Source: Candidatus Freyarchaeota archaeon
Lineage (GTDB): Archaea > Asgardarchaeota > Jordiarchaeia > Jordiarchaeales > Jordiarchaeaceae
Assembly: GCA_030587365.1 (NCBI GenBank)
Contig: JAUQZE010000018.1
Coordinates: 200,094 to 264,093, forward strand
Length of the DNA stretch: 64,000 bases
Direction of reading: 5' to 3'
Part shown: positions 18,345 through 27,527 of the stretch, piece after piece
How the letters are laid out: every line of letters begins with the position of its first letter
How positions within the stretch are numbered: the stretch's first letter is position 1
The notes under the pieces: generated by a model
The model's input: the letters and a program-made list of their open reading frames with translations, nothing else
The model's database searches: none
Told to the model about the DNA's origin: nothing
Translations under genes and position numbers: made by a program

Positions 18345-18743
18345 ATGTCTGATAAGAAAAAAGATGAGGACACTAAGAAATTCCTGCGTGAGACTCGTAA
18401 GGCTGTTCCAAAGATGAAGGAGGAGATAAAAAAGCGTGAAACACACGGTGAAACTGGGGTAGCAACGCTAAATGTTTTTCCAGATGAGTTAATTGATATC
18501 GCTAGAGAGAAGGAGAGAGAGGTCAAAGATGTGCCGGTCAGTTGCTTTAATTGTCCTTTAAGTAGTCAGTATGATGGAAATCCTTGTACATTCTCATCAC
18601 CTGGTCTCTGCAAAGAGATGCAGAGCGCTATAAATGATTTGTTTGAGGGGAAGGCTCAAAAGTGGTTCGGGTTTAAATCTAAGGAAGCTGAAATGTTTGA
18701 GAATGAGGAAGAAAAATCACCAGAAAAAAACGAGAAGAGCTAA
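18345..18743 (+). CDS. Hypothetical charged protein with four cysteines
   Basis: 132 aa from the ATG at 18345; an upstream frame from 18288 would include the tandem repeat and is unlikely. The N-terminal half is lysine/glutamate-rich and helical. A cysteine cluster, CFNCPLS followed by CTF and GLCKEM (about residues 72-95), could bind zinc or an iron-sulfur cluster. The C-terminal tail is acidic. No family recognised. Confidence 0.65.
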   Translation: MSDKKKDEDTKKFLRETRKAVPKMKEEIKKRETHGETGVATLNVFPDELIDIAREKEREVKDVPVSCFNCPLSSQYDGNPCTFSSPGLCKEMQSAINDLFEGKAQKWFGFKSKEAEMFENEEEKSPEKNEKS

Positions 18744-19368
18744 ACCGAACTTTTACTCATATACTTTTTAGTTCTCTTGCAAAATTACCGCGCTTTCTAT
18801 GTTAATTTAAGCTTTAGTTGAGCTCAAACTTGTTTAATCTAAAATTGGTTTGAAAAGTGTTTAGTTATATGTCTTTTTGGGAAATAGGGGCAATAAAATT
18901 ACCACTCTAAAGTATTGAGCGCTTCTGATTGGTGGTACAAGCATTTTTAGTTATCCAGAAAAAGTGTATTATTAAAATTGGTAGGGTCGCGTGTTTATGA
19001 TAATGAATCTATTCAAACAGGCAGCGACGAATAGCGTTATGGGCAATTACAAAGCGGCGATAGAATATTACAAGACTTTCATTGATAAAGCATCAAAATG
19101 TTACAACGATTTAAAATCCGGTTCTAAGATTCAAAGCACTGATGAAAAGGGGCAAACAGAAACACGTGAGACACGCAAAATACGGGGGGCTTCTTTGAGT
19201 CAAGTCTAAGGGAGGAGATGTAAAGGGTAGCGGCGTATGTCTCACCACTCAGCGTAGCTTAATCTCACCACTCGCAAAGGGAGTATTTTCTAATTAATGC
19301 AAATGATTGATTTTAAGCCACTACTTTTATCAACTTTTCAGATATTTTATTCATATCGAGGTGAAAGA
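18744..19368. other. Long spacer with a weak TPR-like frame
   Basis: About 625 bp without a confident gene. A GTG-initiated 72-codon frame at 18991-19209 contains a TPR-like stretch (MGNYKAAIEYYKTFIDKASK), which may be a gene remnant or a small real gene. Between 19241 and 19273 the word CTCACCACTC occurs twice. The M24 peptidase promoter should be near 19290-19350. Confidence 0.35.
18991..19209 (+). CDS. Possible small TPR-like protein or remnant
   Basis: 72 codons from GTG. One helix-turn-helix unit resembling a single TPR repeat is visible (AAIEYYKTFIDKA). The remainder is low-complexity polar sequence. No clear ribosome binding site. It may be a decayed fragment of a longer repeat protein. 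Confidence 0.25.
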   Translation: MFMIMNLFKQAATNSVMGNYKAAIEYYKTFIDKASKCYNDLKSGSKIQSTDEKGQTETRETRKIRGASLSQV

Positions 19369-20541
19369 ATGAGTGCACCAGTTAGTATAAATTTCGAGGG
19401 CAGGTTAAAAAAAATAAGGGCGAAAATGGAAGAAGAAAAAATAGATGTCATAATCGGGACCCGTTTGAGGTCATTGGGATATTTCTCCGGTGCATTTATA
19501 CCTTGGCGATCTGCTATAATCATTCCCTTAGATGGGGCGCCTGAAATTTTTACTTTACTACTCGATGTGGAGAGAGTGAAGGATGATAGTTGGATTAAAA
19601 AAGTTAATATTTGGGGACCCGCCGAAGGAATGTATTTTGAGCCCCAGATCGTCGAATCTATTAAGAAACTTGGATATGATAAGGGAAGAATAGGCGTAGA
19701 GTATGGGCAAGAAATGATACTAGCATCTGGACACATACTAGCAGCCGAATACGATAAACTAAAGAACCTTTTACCCGAAGCAGAATTCAAGAACGCCACG
19801 CCCCTAATAGACTATATAACAAGTATTAAAGAACCAGAGGAAATAAAACTTTTAAGAAGAGCTTCTGAAATAACTGATGTGGGGCAAAAGGCAGTAAAAG
19901 ATGAACTCTGCGTGGGTATGACGGAGACAGAAGTGGCGGGGATAGCTGAGTACGCCATGAGGAAAGCGGGTAGTGACTGGGCCTGGACACTCACTGGTGG
20001 GCAAGAAATCGCATCTGGCTATAGAACCGCTTACGCCATGGGCGGTTGCACACCCGCTACCACAAAAATAATCCAACCCGGAGACAATGTACTAGTTGAT
20101 TTGCACGCAATGTATCAGCTATATTACGGTGACCTATCACACAACTACTTTGTAAATCAACCGACAAGAGAACAGAAAAAACTCGCAGACGCATATGTGG
20201 AAATCTGTTACGCTCTAATCGATGCAATGCATCCAGGAGCAAATCGGGGCCAAATCGCAGCCAACCTCCTAAACATTGCAAAAAGGCATGGTTATGAAAA
20301 CGACATACTCTTTGCATTTGGACATGGAATCGGAGGGGTTGGTAATGAGTCCTACCCCATAATTGTGGACATGGAGCCTTGGAACGAGATGGAACTAGAA
20401 CCGAACATGGTTGAGATTGCGGCGGTGGTTCTAAATAAGCCCGGTGTTGGAGGAATGCGGCTGGAGAGACCTGTATGGATAAAGGAAAGTGGTAATGAGG
20501 TTCTCCCAAAAACAGAGATAGAACCAGAAATAGTTGGCTGA
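19369..20541 (+). CDS. M24-family metallopeptidase (Xaa-Pro dipeptidase-like)
   Basis: 390 aa from the ATG at 19369, which has GAGGTG at proper spacing; an upstream frame from 19297 lacks this. The N-terminal creatinase-like domain is followed by the pita-bread domain with metal ligands in VDLHA and YGDLS (aspartates 244 and 255), FGHGIGG (His), NMVEIAAV (Glu) and RLERPV (Glu). It should cleave X-Pro dipeptides or a related amide; creatinase-like activity cannot be excluded. Monocistronic. Confidence 0.88.
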   Translation: MSAPVSINFEGRLKKIRAKMEEEKIDVIIGTRLRSLGYFSGAFIPWRSAIIIPLDGAPEIFTLLLDVERVKDDSWIKKVNIWGPAEGMYFEPQIVESIKKLGYDKGRIGVEYGQEMILASGHILAAEYDKLKNLLPEAEFKNATPLIDYITSIKEPEEIKLLRRASEITDVGQKAVKDELCVGMTETEVAGIAEYAMRKAGSDWAWTLTGGQEIASGYRTAYAMGGCTPATTKIIQPGDNVLVDLHAMYQLYYGDLSHNYFVNQPTREQKKLADAYVEICYALIDAMHPGANRGQIAANLLNIAKRHGYENDILFAFGHGIGGVGNESYPIIVDMEPWNEMELEPNMVEIAAVVLNKPGVGGMRLERPVWIKESGNEVLPKTEIEPEIVG

Positions 20542-21008
20542 ACGTCTTTTAATTTCTTAAATGATAAGCCAATTAACTACCCCCCAATCCCCTTTTTTTT
20601 CAGGTTATTATATTCGACTTACTGTTTTTTTGATTTTTGTCATCCTAAGAGCTGAAAGAATATTTCAAAATGTATGAATTTGATTAACAAATTTTGAGAA
20701 ACCAATAGTTACTTTTCTTCATTTTATGAATAAGTAACTTAGTTATAATATCATATTTAAATAAACATTTCTTTATATTATAGATTAGCTACTTTCTCTT
20801 CCGTCTTTTCCGTTTCTGCCTTCGTAGTCGCTTTTTCTTCCATTTCTCTCTCATAAATAGCACTCTCAGTGAATACCTGTATATCTATTAGTTCAGCTTG
20901 ATACAGAGTAATTTCACTAAATTAAACCCTATTAATAAATATTTTTTTATCTTCTCTCTGCAAGAAAACTCCATGCGAAAGCTGGGGGTAGTTAACTTGA
21001 ACTCCTTT
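20542..21008. other. AT-rich intergenic region (467 bp)
   Basis: Convergent spacer between the peptidase and CBS genes. A pyrimidine-rich stretch at about 20790-20900 reads on the minus strand as an open, charged frame ending at 20785 (EMEEKATTKAETEKTEEK...), but it has no good start and may be the tail of a lost gene. Nothing else seen. Confidence 0.35.
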
Positions 21009-21473
21009 TCAATCTATGGGTATCACGTATTTTTTAATGCTCTGGGGCACTTCTTGTGTTTCGCATGTTTCTCTGAGAAGATTGGCTGCAATTGGGCTCC
21101 ATCTGACGATGTCGAAGAGGGTTATTATACCAACGAGTTTTCCATCTTTCAGAATCGGTAATTTTTTCACTCTTTTCAAAAGCATGGTCTTTATAATGTC
21201 TTCAAGGCTCATTTCTGGTTTGCCGGAAATGAGTGGGGTGGACATTACTTCTTTAACCATGGTCTTTTCCGCGTCTCTTTTTTCTACAACAATTTTGCTT
21301 AGTATATCTCTCTCAGTGAGAATTCCGACAGGTTTTCCTCTATCAACTGCAACTATGCTGCCGACCTTTCTATCATTCATTTTTTTGGTGGCTTTTAATA
21401 CGCTCTCAGAAACATCAACAGTCAAAACATCCTTAACCATGATATCCTCAATTTTAATAGACAAAATCCACAC
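21009..21473 (-). CDS. Two-CBS-domain protein
   Basis: 154 aa made of a tandem CBS pair (Bateman module): MVKDVLTVDVSESVLKATKKM...GILTERDIL and MVKEVMSTPLISGKPEMSLEDIIKTML...GIITLFDIV. Such modules bind adenosyl ligands (AMP, ATP, SAM) and often regulate a partner. No fused effector domain. Transcribed away from the BtpA gene, with 151 bases between. Confidence 0.9.
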   Translation of the reverse strand: MWILSIKIEDIMVKDVLTVDVSESVLKATKKMNDRKVGSIVAVDRGKPVGILTERDILSKIVVEKRDAEKTMVKEVMSTPLISGKPEMSLEDIIKTMLLKRVKKLPILKDGKLVGIITLFDIVRWSPIAANLLRETCETQEVPQSIKKYVIPID

Positions 21474-21624
21474 CTCTCATTTTTTATGAGAATTTCTTTT
21501 TTTCTAATCTGTTTGGGGGAACATAAAGTTTAAACATATCGATAACTTTAGAGACCTCAACTCTTTATTAATATAACTTAAATGCTTATATTGTCAAAAC
21601 TAAATCCAAAACGGGTTAAATAAT

Positions 21625-22431
21625 ATGTTTGAGGGTGTTTTTGTGTGGGATACTTTCAAGTGTGATAAACCTCTGATCGGAGTGGTACATCTTCCGCCTC
21701 TTCCGGGTTCTCCGCGGCATGAGCTTTCTCTTAAGGAAATTTATGAAAGAGCACTGAAGGACGCGGAGGCTTATTCAACGGGAGGGATGGATGGAATAAT
21801 CATTGAAAACTATGGTGACGCTCCCTTTTATTCCAACAGAGTGGGTCCCGAAACGGTGGCACCAATGGTTTATATTGCCACTCGGCTAATCGAAAAAATC
21901 GATTTACCTCTGGGAGTAAACGTTTTGCGAAATGATGCTTTTGCAGCGCTTTCAATCGCTTACGCGGTCGGCGGGAAATTCGTGAGGGTAAACGTACTCA
22001 GCGGTGCTGTGATAACCGATCAGGGCTTGATTGAATCCCAGGCTTATAAGGTACTGCGTTTCAGAAAAGCCCTGGGTGCGAAAGATGTTAAACTATTTGC
22101 TGATGTTCATGTTAAACACGCTATAAGGTTAGAGGAACGACCAATAGAACTAGAGGCTTATGAGCTTCTAAATCGCTCCCTGGCAGACGCGTTAATAGTA
22201 ACGGGGGAAAGTACAGGTATGGAAGCGGATATAAACAAAATCAGAAAAATCAAAGAAAAAATTCCCCAATCAAAAGTTTTAGCTGGAAGCGGTGTTAATA
22301 AGAATAATCTTCCAAAGTATCTTACCATATGCGATGGAGTAATAATCGGCACCCATCTCAAGAAAAACGGAATCACGGAAAATCCAGTAGACCCTGCAAA
22401 AGTTAAGGAATTTGTCAAAACTAAAAGTTAA
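21625..22431 (+). CDS. BtpA/SgcQ-family TIM-barrel protein
   Basis: 268 aa. Family hallmarks are IGVVHLPPLPGSP (about 19-31), IIENYGDAPF and the C-terminal LAGSGVNKNNL plus DGVIIGTHLKKNG, a phosphate-binding beta-alpha barrel end. BtpA proteins were named for photosystem I stability in cyanobacteria; archaeal members have no known role and may act on a sugar or nucleoside phosphate. It precedes the OYE gene by 100 bases in the same direction. Confidence 0.85.
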   Translation: MFEGVFVWDTFKCDKPLIGVVHLPPLPGSPRHELSLKEIYERALKDAEAYSTGGMDGIIIENYGDAPFYSNRVGPETVAPMVYIATRLIEKIDLPLGVNVLRNDAFAALSIAYAVGGKFVRVNVLSGAVITDQGLIESQAYKVLRFRKALGAKDVKLFADVHVKHAIRLEERPIELEAYELLNRSLADALIVTGESTGMEADINKIRKIKEKIPQSKVLAGSGVNKNNLPKYLTICDGVIIGTHLKKNGITENPVDPAKVKEFVKTKS

Positions 22432-22531
22432 AGCAGCCAAAACTCTTCTTAGAGCCTTTTAAGCAGTGTACTCAAAAACTAAAAATTTATTAGAATAATT
22501 ACCGCCCTTTTTGAAAAGGAGGTAAGAAGTT

Positions 22532-23692
22532 TTGAGTGGTTTGGAGAAGGTTTTCACACCCCTTGTAATAAAGAGTGTAAAAATCTCCAACCGGATCGTT
22601 TTTCCACCAACGGATACCGACTTCGGAACAGCAGACGGATTCGTAACAACTATGGAATTAAATTATTATAGTAGAATCTCTAGAGGCGGGCCAGGACTCA
22701 CCATAGTAGGAGCTAGCGCCGTAATGAAGAATGGACGCGGTTTTCCAAATGTTTTGAACGTTTATGATGATCGATACATAGACGGTTTGAGCAAGCTTTT
22801 CGCGGTTATAAAGAAAAACGGCTCCGTGCCAGGGATACAGCTTTCCCACGCAGGGCGCCAGGCTTGGATGCCCAGCTTTGAGCCCGTAGCTCCCTCACCC
22901 ATCCCCTGCACCTTAAAAAGTGAGGGTCAAGGGTTGGTTATGGAGTTGGCGAAGCCTAGGGAGTTGAGTCTGGGGGAGATTGAGGAGATTGAGGATGCAT
23001 TTGCGGCTGCGGCGATTAGGGCTAAGAAGGCGGGGGCGGAGTTTATCGAGTTTCATGGCTGTCATGGCTACCTACTCCATGAGTTTCTGTCACCTTTCTC
23101 AAATAGGAGAACCGATGATTACGGTGGTAATCTAGAGAATCAGGCTAGGTTTGCCGTGAACGTAATTATGAAGACTAGGGAGAGTGTTGGGGAGGATTTT
23201 CCTCTATGCTTTAGGATTAGCGCCGATGGCCGTGTTGAGGGTGATTTGACTTTGGAGGAATCAAAGAAGCTAGCCCCGATTTTAGTTGACGCTGGTATCG
23301 ATGTTTTGCATGTTTCCAGTGGAAGATTCGAGAACATTGACTACATTTCTCCAACGAGGAATCTCGGTGAGTGTGTTAATGTTCACTTGGCTGAGGTTAT
23401 CAAAGAGCGGGTCGACGTACCAATCATCACAGTGGGAGCAATTTACGACCTTAGAACCGCTGAGAAGATACTCGAAGAGGGGAAGGCGGATATGGTAGCC
23501 ATGGGACGGGCGCAAATCGCGGACCCTGAACTTGTAAACAAGTCCAAGGCAGGAGAATTCGATTCCATAGTGAAGTGTACTAGATGTAATGAATGCGGTT
23601 TATCATTATATATGGAGCCGGGGATGCGTTGTGTTATGAATAAAAATTTGCCAAAAATTTCTCCAGATACCCCTCGTACCAAAGTTGCTTAA
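22532..23692 (+). CDS. Old Yellow Enzyme-type flavin oxidoreductase, short form
   Basis: 386 aa from a TTG start backed by GGAGGT. The FMN-binding TIM barrel is complete: VKISNRIVFPPTDT, QLSHAGRQ, EFHGCHGYLLHEFLSPFSNRR, and GRAQIADPEL. The C terminus has CTRCNECGL...GMRCVMN, the 4Fe-4S cysteines of 2,4-dienoyl-CoA reductase-like enzymes. The protein stops shortly after, without the C-terminal FAD/NAD(P) domain of the roughly 650-residue family members, so electrons must come from a separate partner. + strand composition shifts to G-rich at about 22915, within the gene. Confidence 0.88.
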   Translation: MSGLEKVFTPLVIKSVKISNRIVFPPTDTDFGTADGFVTTMELNYYSRISRGGPGLTIVGASAVMKNGRGFPNVLNVYDDRYIDGLSKLFAVIKKNGSVPGIQLSHAGRQAWMPSFEPVAPSPIPCTLKSEGQGLVMELAKPRELSLGEIEEIEDAFAAAAIRAKKAGAEFIEFHGCHGYLLHEFLSPFSNRRTDDYGGNLENQARFAVNVIMKTRESVGEDFPLCFRISADGRVEGDLTLEESKKLAPILVDAGIDVLHVSSGRFENIDYISPTRNLGECVNVHLAEVIKERVDVPIITVGAIYDLRTAEKILEEGKADMVAMGRAQIADPELVNKSKAGEFDSIVKCTRCNECGLSLYMEPGMRCVMNKNLPKISPDTPRTKVA

Positions 23693-23727
23693 CTAAACCT
23701 AGCTTTGAAAGTATGATCTAGAGGCTT

Positions 23728-24834
23728 CTAGGTGAAGACCCTCTTTTTTTTCGTTACTTTTTCTAGGCGGTCTTTTACTACTTCTACTCCTATCCCTAGT
23801 TTTTGGGGGACTGTTATGCTTCCATCGCGGTTAAGCTGAAATGGTGGTTCCACCAAGTCTTCGGAGTAGTACCGATTGCTGGCTGATATATCGTTGGGTA
23901 ATTTGTAGTTGGGTAGACTTGCTATTGCTACGTTTATTGCACGACCGATTCCGGTTTCAAGCATTCCTCCGCACCAAACGGGTACCCCTTTTTCCTGGCA
24001 GTAATCGTGTATTCTCTTTGCTTTTTGCAATCCTCCAACTCTACCAACCTTTATGTTGATTATTCTGCAGCTACCTAGTTTGAGTGCCGTTTGGGCACTG
24101 CTTAGATTGGGAATGCTTTCATCGAGACAGATGGGGGTTTTCATTTTGCTCTGGAGTTCGGCATGGTCGACCAAGTCATCATAATCTAGGGGCTGCTCTA
24201 TCATTAGAAGGTTATATTTGTCAAGTTCTTGGAGATTTTTTGAATCCTTGATTGTGTAAGCACCGTTAGCATCCACCATTAGACTTATTTCGGGATAGGC
24301 TTCTCTCACTTTTTCCACTACCTCAAGGTCCCATTGCGGCTTTATCTTTATCTTTATCCTACGATAGCCTTGATCCATGTAATTTTCTATGTTTTTTAGT
24401 AGTTTTTCAACGCTCTCCTGAATCCCTATGCTTACTCCGCTCTCAATTCTGTTTCTCACTCCGCCGAGTAATTTTGAGAGAGGAGTTTTTCTAGTTTCTG
24501 CATAGGCATCAATAAAGGCTTCTTCTATTGCCGCGTGTGCCATGTTATGGCCCCGAATCCGGCTCAGCGTAGACAAGAAGGCTCCAGGGCTCTCCACATC
24601 CTTTTTTAGAATTATTGGAATCATAAACTGGGATAAAACATGCCAAGCAGTTTCAATAGTTTCATACGAGTACCATGGGCTCTCCTCTGCTACACACTCA
24701 CCGAATCCCTCAGACCCTTGCGCCTCAATTTTGACAATTATCGCCCTTTTATAGTATTCTCTTCCTAGACTTGTTTCGAAAGGAGAAATGTACTCCATTT
24801 GTATTTCTCTGAGTTCAACCTCGTCGATAAACAT
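23728..24834 (-). CDS. Enolase-superfamily OSBS / N-succinylamino acid racemase
   Basis: 368 aa. Catalytic set of the muconate-lactonizing/OSBS subgroup: KIKIK with Lys163, metal ligands Asp188, Glu213, Asp238, and the second base Lys262 in INIKVGR. These residues fit o-succinylbenzoate synthase or N-succinylamino acid racemase. No other menaquinone gene is nearby and the upstream neighbour is a COG3375-type acetyltransferase, so the racemase role is favoured. The two genes are 6 bases apart and probably co-transcribed. Confidence 0.85.
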   Translation of the reverse strand: MFIDEVELREIQMEYISPFETSLGREYYKRAIIVKIEAQGSEGFGECVAEESPWYSYETIETAWHVLSQFMIPIILKKDVESPGAFLSTLSRIRGHNMAHAAIEEAFIDAYAETRKTPLSKLLGGVRNRIESGVSIGIQESVEKLLKNIENYMDQGYRRIKIKIKPQWDLEVVEKVREAYPEISLMVDANGAYTIKDSKNLQELDKYNLLMIEQPLDYDDLVDHAELQSKMKTPICLDESIPNLSSAQTALKLGSCRIINIKVGRVGGLQKAKRIHDYCQEKGVPVWCGGMLETGIGRAINVAIASLPNYKLPNDISASNRYYSEDLVEPPFQLNRDGSITVPQKLGIGVEVVKDRLEKVTKKKRVFT

Positions 24835-24840
24835 TAGTCT

Positions 24841-25719
24841 CTACCTGTTAAAAGATATTTTAACTTCTTTTATTTCGTCTTCCAATAAGTGATTCTTCAA
24901 AAGCAGATAGAAGTTACGTCTTTCACCTTCAATTATTTCTGAAATGAAATCACTAGCAACGTATCCTTTGTTGAAATAGTTTAAAAATATGGGTCTGATT
25001 TTTTCGCACCATTCTATAGCCAAAGCCATACTGGTCTCTTTGACCTTTCTAATACTTTCCGGGATTTCGATGAGTATAATATTTGAATTTAGATTAAGAT
25101 TGGTTTTCGCGACTCTTCTAATTCCTTTTTTGAATATTTCAGTCTCATTTGCGAACTCTGCTCCTTTTGATAAAAGCTGTTTTAAATAGAGGTTTGCAGC
25201 CTTGCCATGTTCTCTGTCTACCACACGTTTAGATTTTAACCACCATTCCACAGTGAATCGGTCGGTTGGCATTCCTGCGTTTAACTCATCTCTCATAACA
25301 CCGTAGTAGTTGGGGATATATGTTCGGCAGACCACACCCAACTTTCTAAGGTTAAAGTTTCCATTCAATCCCTGCAAGGGATCAAAAGTCCAATTCATCA
25401 GGTTAAAACCCATTCCGATTGCACACTCTCGCTGTTTCATCTTCAACTGATAGCCCACACCCGAGTTCTGAAGTTCAGGCAAAACCCCCGTTTGATGAGA
25501 GTAGAAGTACAACTGCTCATCTTTACGCCCCGTAAATCCAAGACAGAACCCAACTAGGTTTTCATCATCATCAAATGCGCCAAGTAGCAACCCACCATTA
25601 TGTTGAAGTGCAATAAGTAAAGGTGTTGGGGTTGATTCCTCCGTTCCCCAGATGAGCTTCTCTAGATCACTACATTTTTCGAAATGTTCTAGTTTTTCAA
25701 TTCGCTTTACATGAAACAT
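24841..25719 (-). CDS. GNAT acyltransferase (COG3375-like), partner of NSAR
   Basis: 292 aa. The acetyl-CoA-binding core is seen at LVGFCLGFTGR...YSHQTGVLPELQNSGVGYQLKMKQR, and the conserved WTFDPLQGLNGNFNLRKLGV follows. This family accompanies N-succinylamino acid racemases in bacteria and archaea, where it succinylates D-amino acids before racemisation. A desuccinylase (M20) would complete the pathway but is not in the window. Upstream of, and 6 bases from, the racemase gene. Confidence 0.85.
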   Translation of the reverse strand: MFHVKRIEKLEHFEKCSDLEKLIWGTEESTPTPLLIALQHNGGLLLGAFDDDENLVGFCLGFTGRKDEQLYFYSHQTGVLPELQNSGVGYQLKMKQRECAIGMGFNLMNWTFDPLQGLNGNFNLRKLGVVCRTYIPNYYGVMRDELNAGMPTDRFTVEWWLKSKRVVDREHGKAANLYLKQLLSKGAEFANETEIFKKGIRRVAKTNLNLNSNIILIEIPESIRKVKETSMALAIEWCEKIRPIFLNYFNKGYVASDFISEIIEGERRNFYLLLKNHLLEDEIKEVKISFNR

Positions 25720-26104
25720 AATGCCTCCAACCGGAGAAAATTCTATCCTAAAGAATAGTTCTATTACCTTTAGAGTTTACTTTTTTGATAGCCCGCCATA
25801 AAATTAAATAAAGTTAATAATTATAAAAAAATACTAAAATTTAGTAATTAGAGCGGGAAGACTTTCGGTATAAGAAGTAGATAAAAAATAACTTTCGAGC
25901 CCCTCAAGCTAAGTGAATGTATTTGATTTTGATATAAGTGATTTTGTAAAATATTGTGTTATTTTATATTAATAGAATTATTTTTAATATAGAAATAATA
26001 GCGTAAAATATTTATACTATACATCTATTTATATATATGAGTAAGTGGTGCGCATTTAAAAATTTGTTTATAATATAAAAAATACCCAATTCTGAGGTGG
26101 GCTT
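25720..26104. other. Intergenic region with histone-fold gene promoter (385 bp)
   Basis: Very AT-rich. It includes a palindromic CTAAAATTTAG near 25832 and, closer to the histone gene, the A/T boxes noted separately. No open frame. Confidence 0.4.
26005..26040 (+). promoter_or_regulatory. TATA-rich promoter region of histone-fold gene
   Basis: Two TATA-like boxes (TTTATACTATA and TTTATATATA) 65-95 bases before the ATG at 26105. Their exact boundary and the start site cannot be set from sequence alone. Confidence 0.35.
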
Positions 26105-26287
26105 ATGGCTGATTTCGTAGTAAAAAAGGCTGTAAAGGAAGAAGTAAACAAAAAGGGAATGTTTTGCGCTTCCGATGCTTTTGACGTTATTAACAACTAT
26201 GTGCAAAAACTTATAGAAAATGGCATTGCAAACGCTCAAAAAAATGGTCGGAAGACCGTAAAAGCAGAAGACTTTACTATGAGTTAA
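26105..26287 (+). CDS. Archaeal histone-fold protein, 60 aa
   Basis: ATG preceded by GAGGTGG. The 60-residue chain has the three-helix histone fold: helix 1 (VVKKAVKEEVNK), long helix 2 (SDAFDVINNYVQKLIENGIANAQKN), and the C-terminal GRKTVKAEDF typical of archaeal histones and NF-Y-like folds. It lacks the usual N-terminal helix residues of HMf, so it may be a variant. It would bind or compact DNA, as a dimer. Single gene with its own promoter. Confidence 0.8.
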   Translation: MADFVVKKAVKEEVNKKGMFCASDAFDVINNYVQKLIENGIANAQKNGRKTVKAEDFTMS

Positions 26288-26619
26288 TGGGGCTTTCTAA
26301 CTGGCAAAGAGAGGTACAGAATACTAAGAGTCTTGCGCACTAACCGGGATTGAAAAAATATACATTGCCGAAATGCCCCAGATGAGAAAGCAGCGCATCC
26401 GCGCCAATGACGCAGAGGCTATACTCTTCTACGTCTTTTCATCAAGTTTTTCCCGAATGCATTTTTTTATTTTTTATTTGATGTTAATAAACTTATTGAA
26501 TTTTTATGAGAAATTTGGTAAATAATTTATGAAACAAAATTGAAAAACAAAATTATAGTAAAAAAATAATAAACTAGTAAAACAGATTAATCTAGGGTAC
26601 AATTTTCATAAAAGGAGAG
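26288..26619. other. Intergenic region with a GC-rich, possibly structured block
   Basis: 26288-26440 is much richer in G and C than surrounding spacers and contains pairable segments (GGCAA near 26301 with TTGCC near 26367; GCGC words near 26390-26415). It ends in a T-run at 26462-26475. A non-coding RNA or a structured 3' UTR of the histone-fold mRNA is possible. No open frame and no box C/D or H/ACA signature that I can confirm. Confidence 0.35.
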
Positions 26620-27066
26620 GTGATGCGTATGGATTATGAAGATAAGGAATTTGTTAGCTTTGCAGCGCAAAGATATGTAAGCCTCATTAAAATAGCTCGA
26701 AAGGCTATACGTGAGGTTTTCAAGGAACCCAAACCTGGAATAAAAGATGAAGCGCAGCTAATAGCAGCTCTGCTAACTTCTTCACCGCCAGTATACATAT
26801 GGGAGGACTATGTTAATCATATTCAGAAAGAGAGAATAAAGAAGATCATCGATTCCGGCGAGAAAAAGGATCTAATTTTAGAAGCGGTAAAGGAGGAGCT
26901 TAGCGAGTATCAGCTCATGCTGAATTTCGAATTAGCAAAGGATAAAATTATAATTAAACCCAAAACATTCTTGGGAAAAGAGGTTTGGGGGGTAGTAAAC
27001 GAGGTACTAAAAACTTATGGATTTGAGTGGATTTCAAGAGACAAGGAAAGCTATTGGGAAAAATAA
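26620..27066 (+). CDS. Hypothetical protein, 145-148 aa
   Basis: GTG at 26620, ATG at 26623 or ATG at 26629 could be the start; GGAGAGG lies just upstream and fits the later ones best. The sequence is helical in the N-terminal two thirds (YVSLIKIARKAIREVF; KDLILEAVKEELSEY) with a short C-terminal alpha/beta part ending VVNEVLKTYGFEWISRDKESYW. No cysteine clusters or known motif. Isolated by long spacers on both sides. Confidence 0.6.
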   Translation: MMRMDYEDKEFVSFAAQRYVSLIKIARKAIREVFKEPKPGIKDEAQLIAALLTSSPPVYIWEDYVNHIQKERIKKIIDSGEKKDLILEAVKEELSEYQLMLNFELAKDKIIIKPKTFLGKEVWGVVNEVLKTYGFEWISRDKESYWEK

Positions 27067-27527
27067 CACTTTTTATACGATTATGCTTAATTGTTTGTCG
27101 TGCTTTACTACCTGTGATGACATTTAATCATCAACTGTAGCAATTAGTACTTTATATTACATTCCTTTTTCTTGGAGTCTTCAACAACAAAACAGTCGAC
27201 CAGATATTCCGCACCCATTAATTAAGTTCCCTTTTCGTAAAATTTAATTTTAAATTTAAAAAATATTGTTATAAAAATATTTCCAAGCTTTTCTGAAATC
27301 CGCAGATTTGTATATCCTACTCTTTCAGATTTTTCGAAAAATCTTTGAGAAAGATAAAAAAGTTAGAACAAGTCTTTTTTGGAGTGTAAGTTGTTAACCA
27401 CGTATTAAACGCTAGTATTCTTAATTATAAAGTAACTTGAAAGAAAATATATGTCCGTTACTTTGGCTCCGATGGCGCACTACAATGAAATTAATAATTA
27501 TGGGTTTAAAAGTGGGAGCTTGATGGC
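27067..27527. other. Intergenic region (461 bp), nothing recognised
   Basis: AT-rich spacer before the acyl-CoA synthetase gene. I find no open frame, repeat or stable hairpin of note. Confidence 0.4.

Noticed and set aside
19241..19273. Two copies of CTCACCACTC as a possible CRISPR-like repeat
   Set aside because: Only two 10-base copies with a 13-base gap; no CRISPR array or cas genes exist in the window.
20057..20509. 150-codon minus-strand frame opposite the M24 peptidase
   Set aside because: Antisense to a well-conserved enzyme; no known motifs.
20785..20905. Charged minus-strand frame in the 20.5-21 kb spacer
   Set aside because: No plausible start codon; at best the tail of a lost gene.
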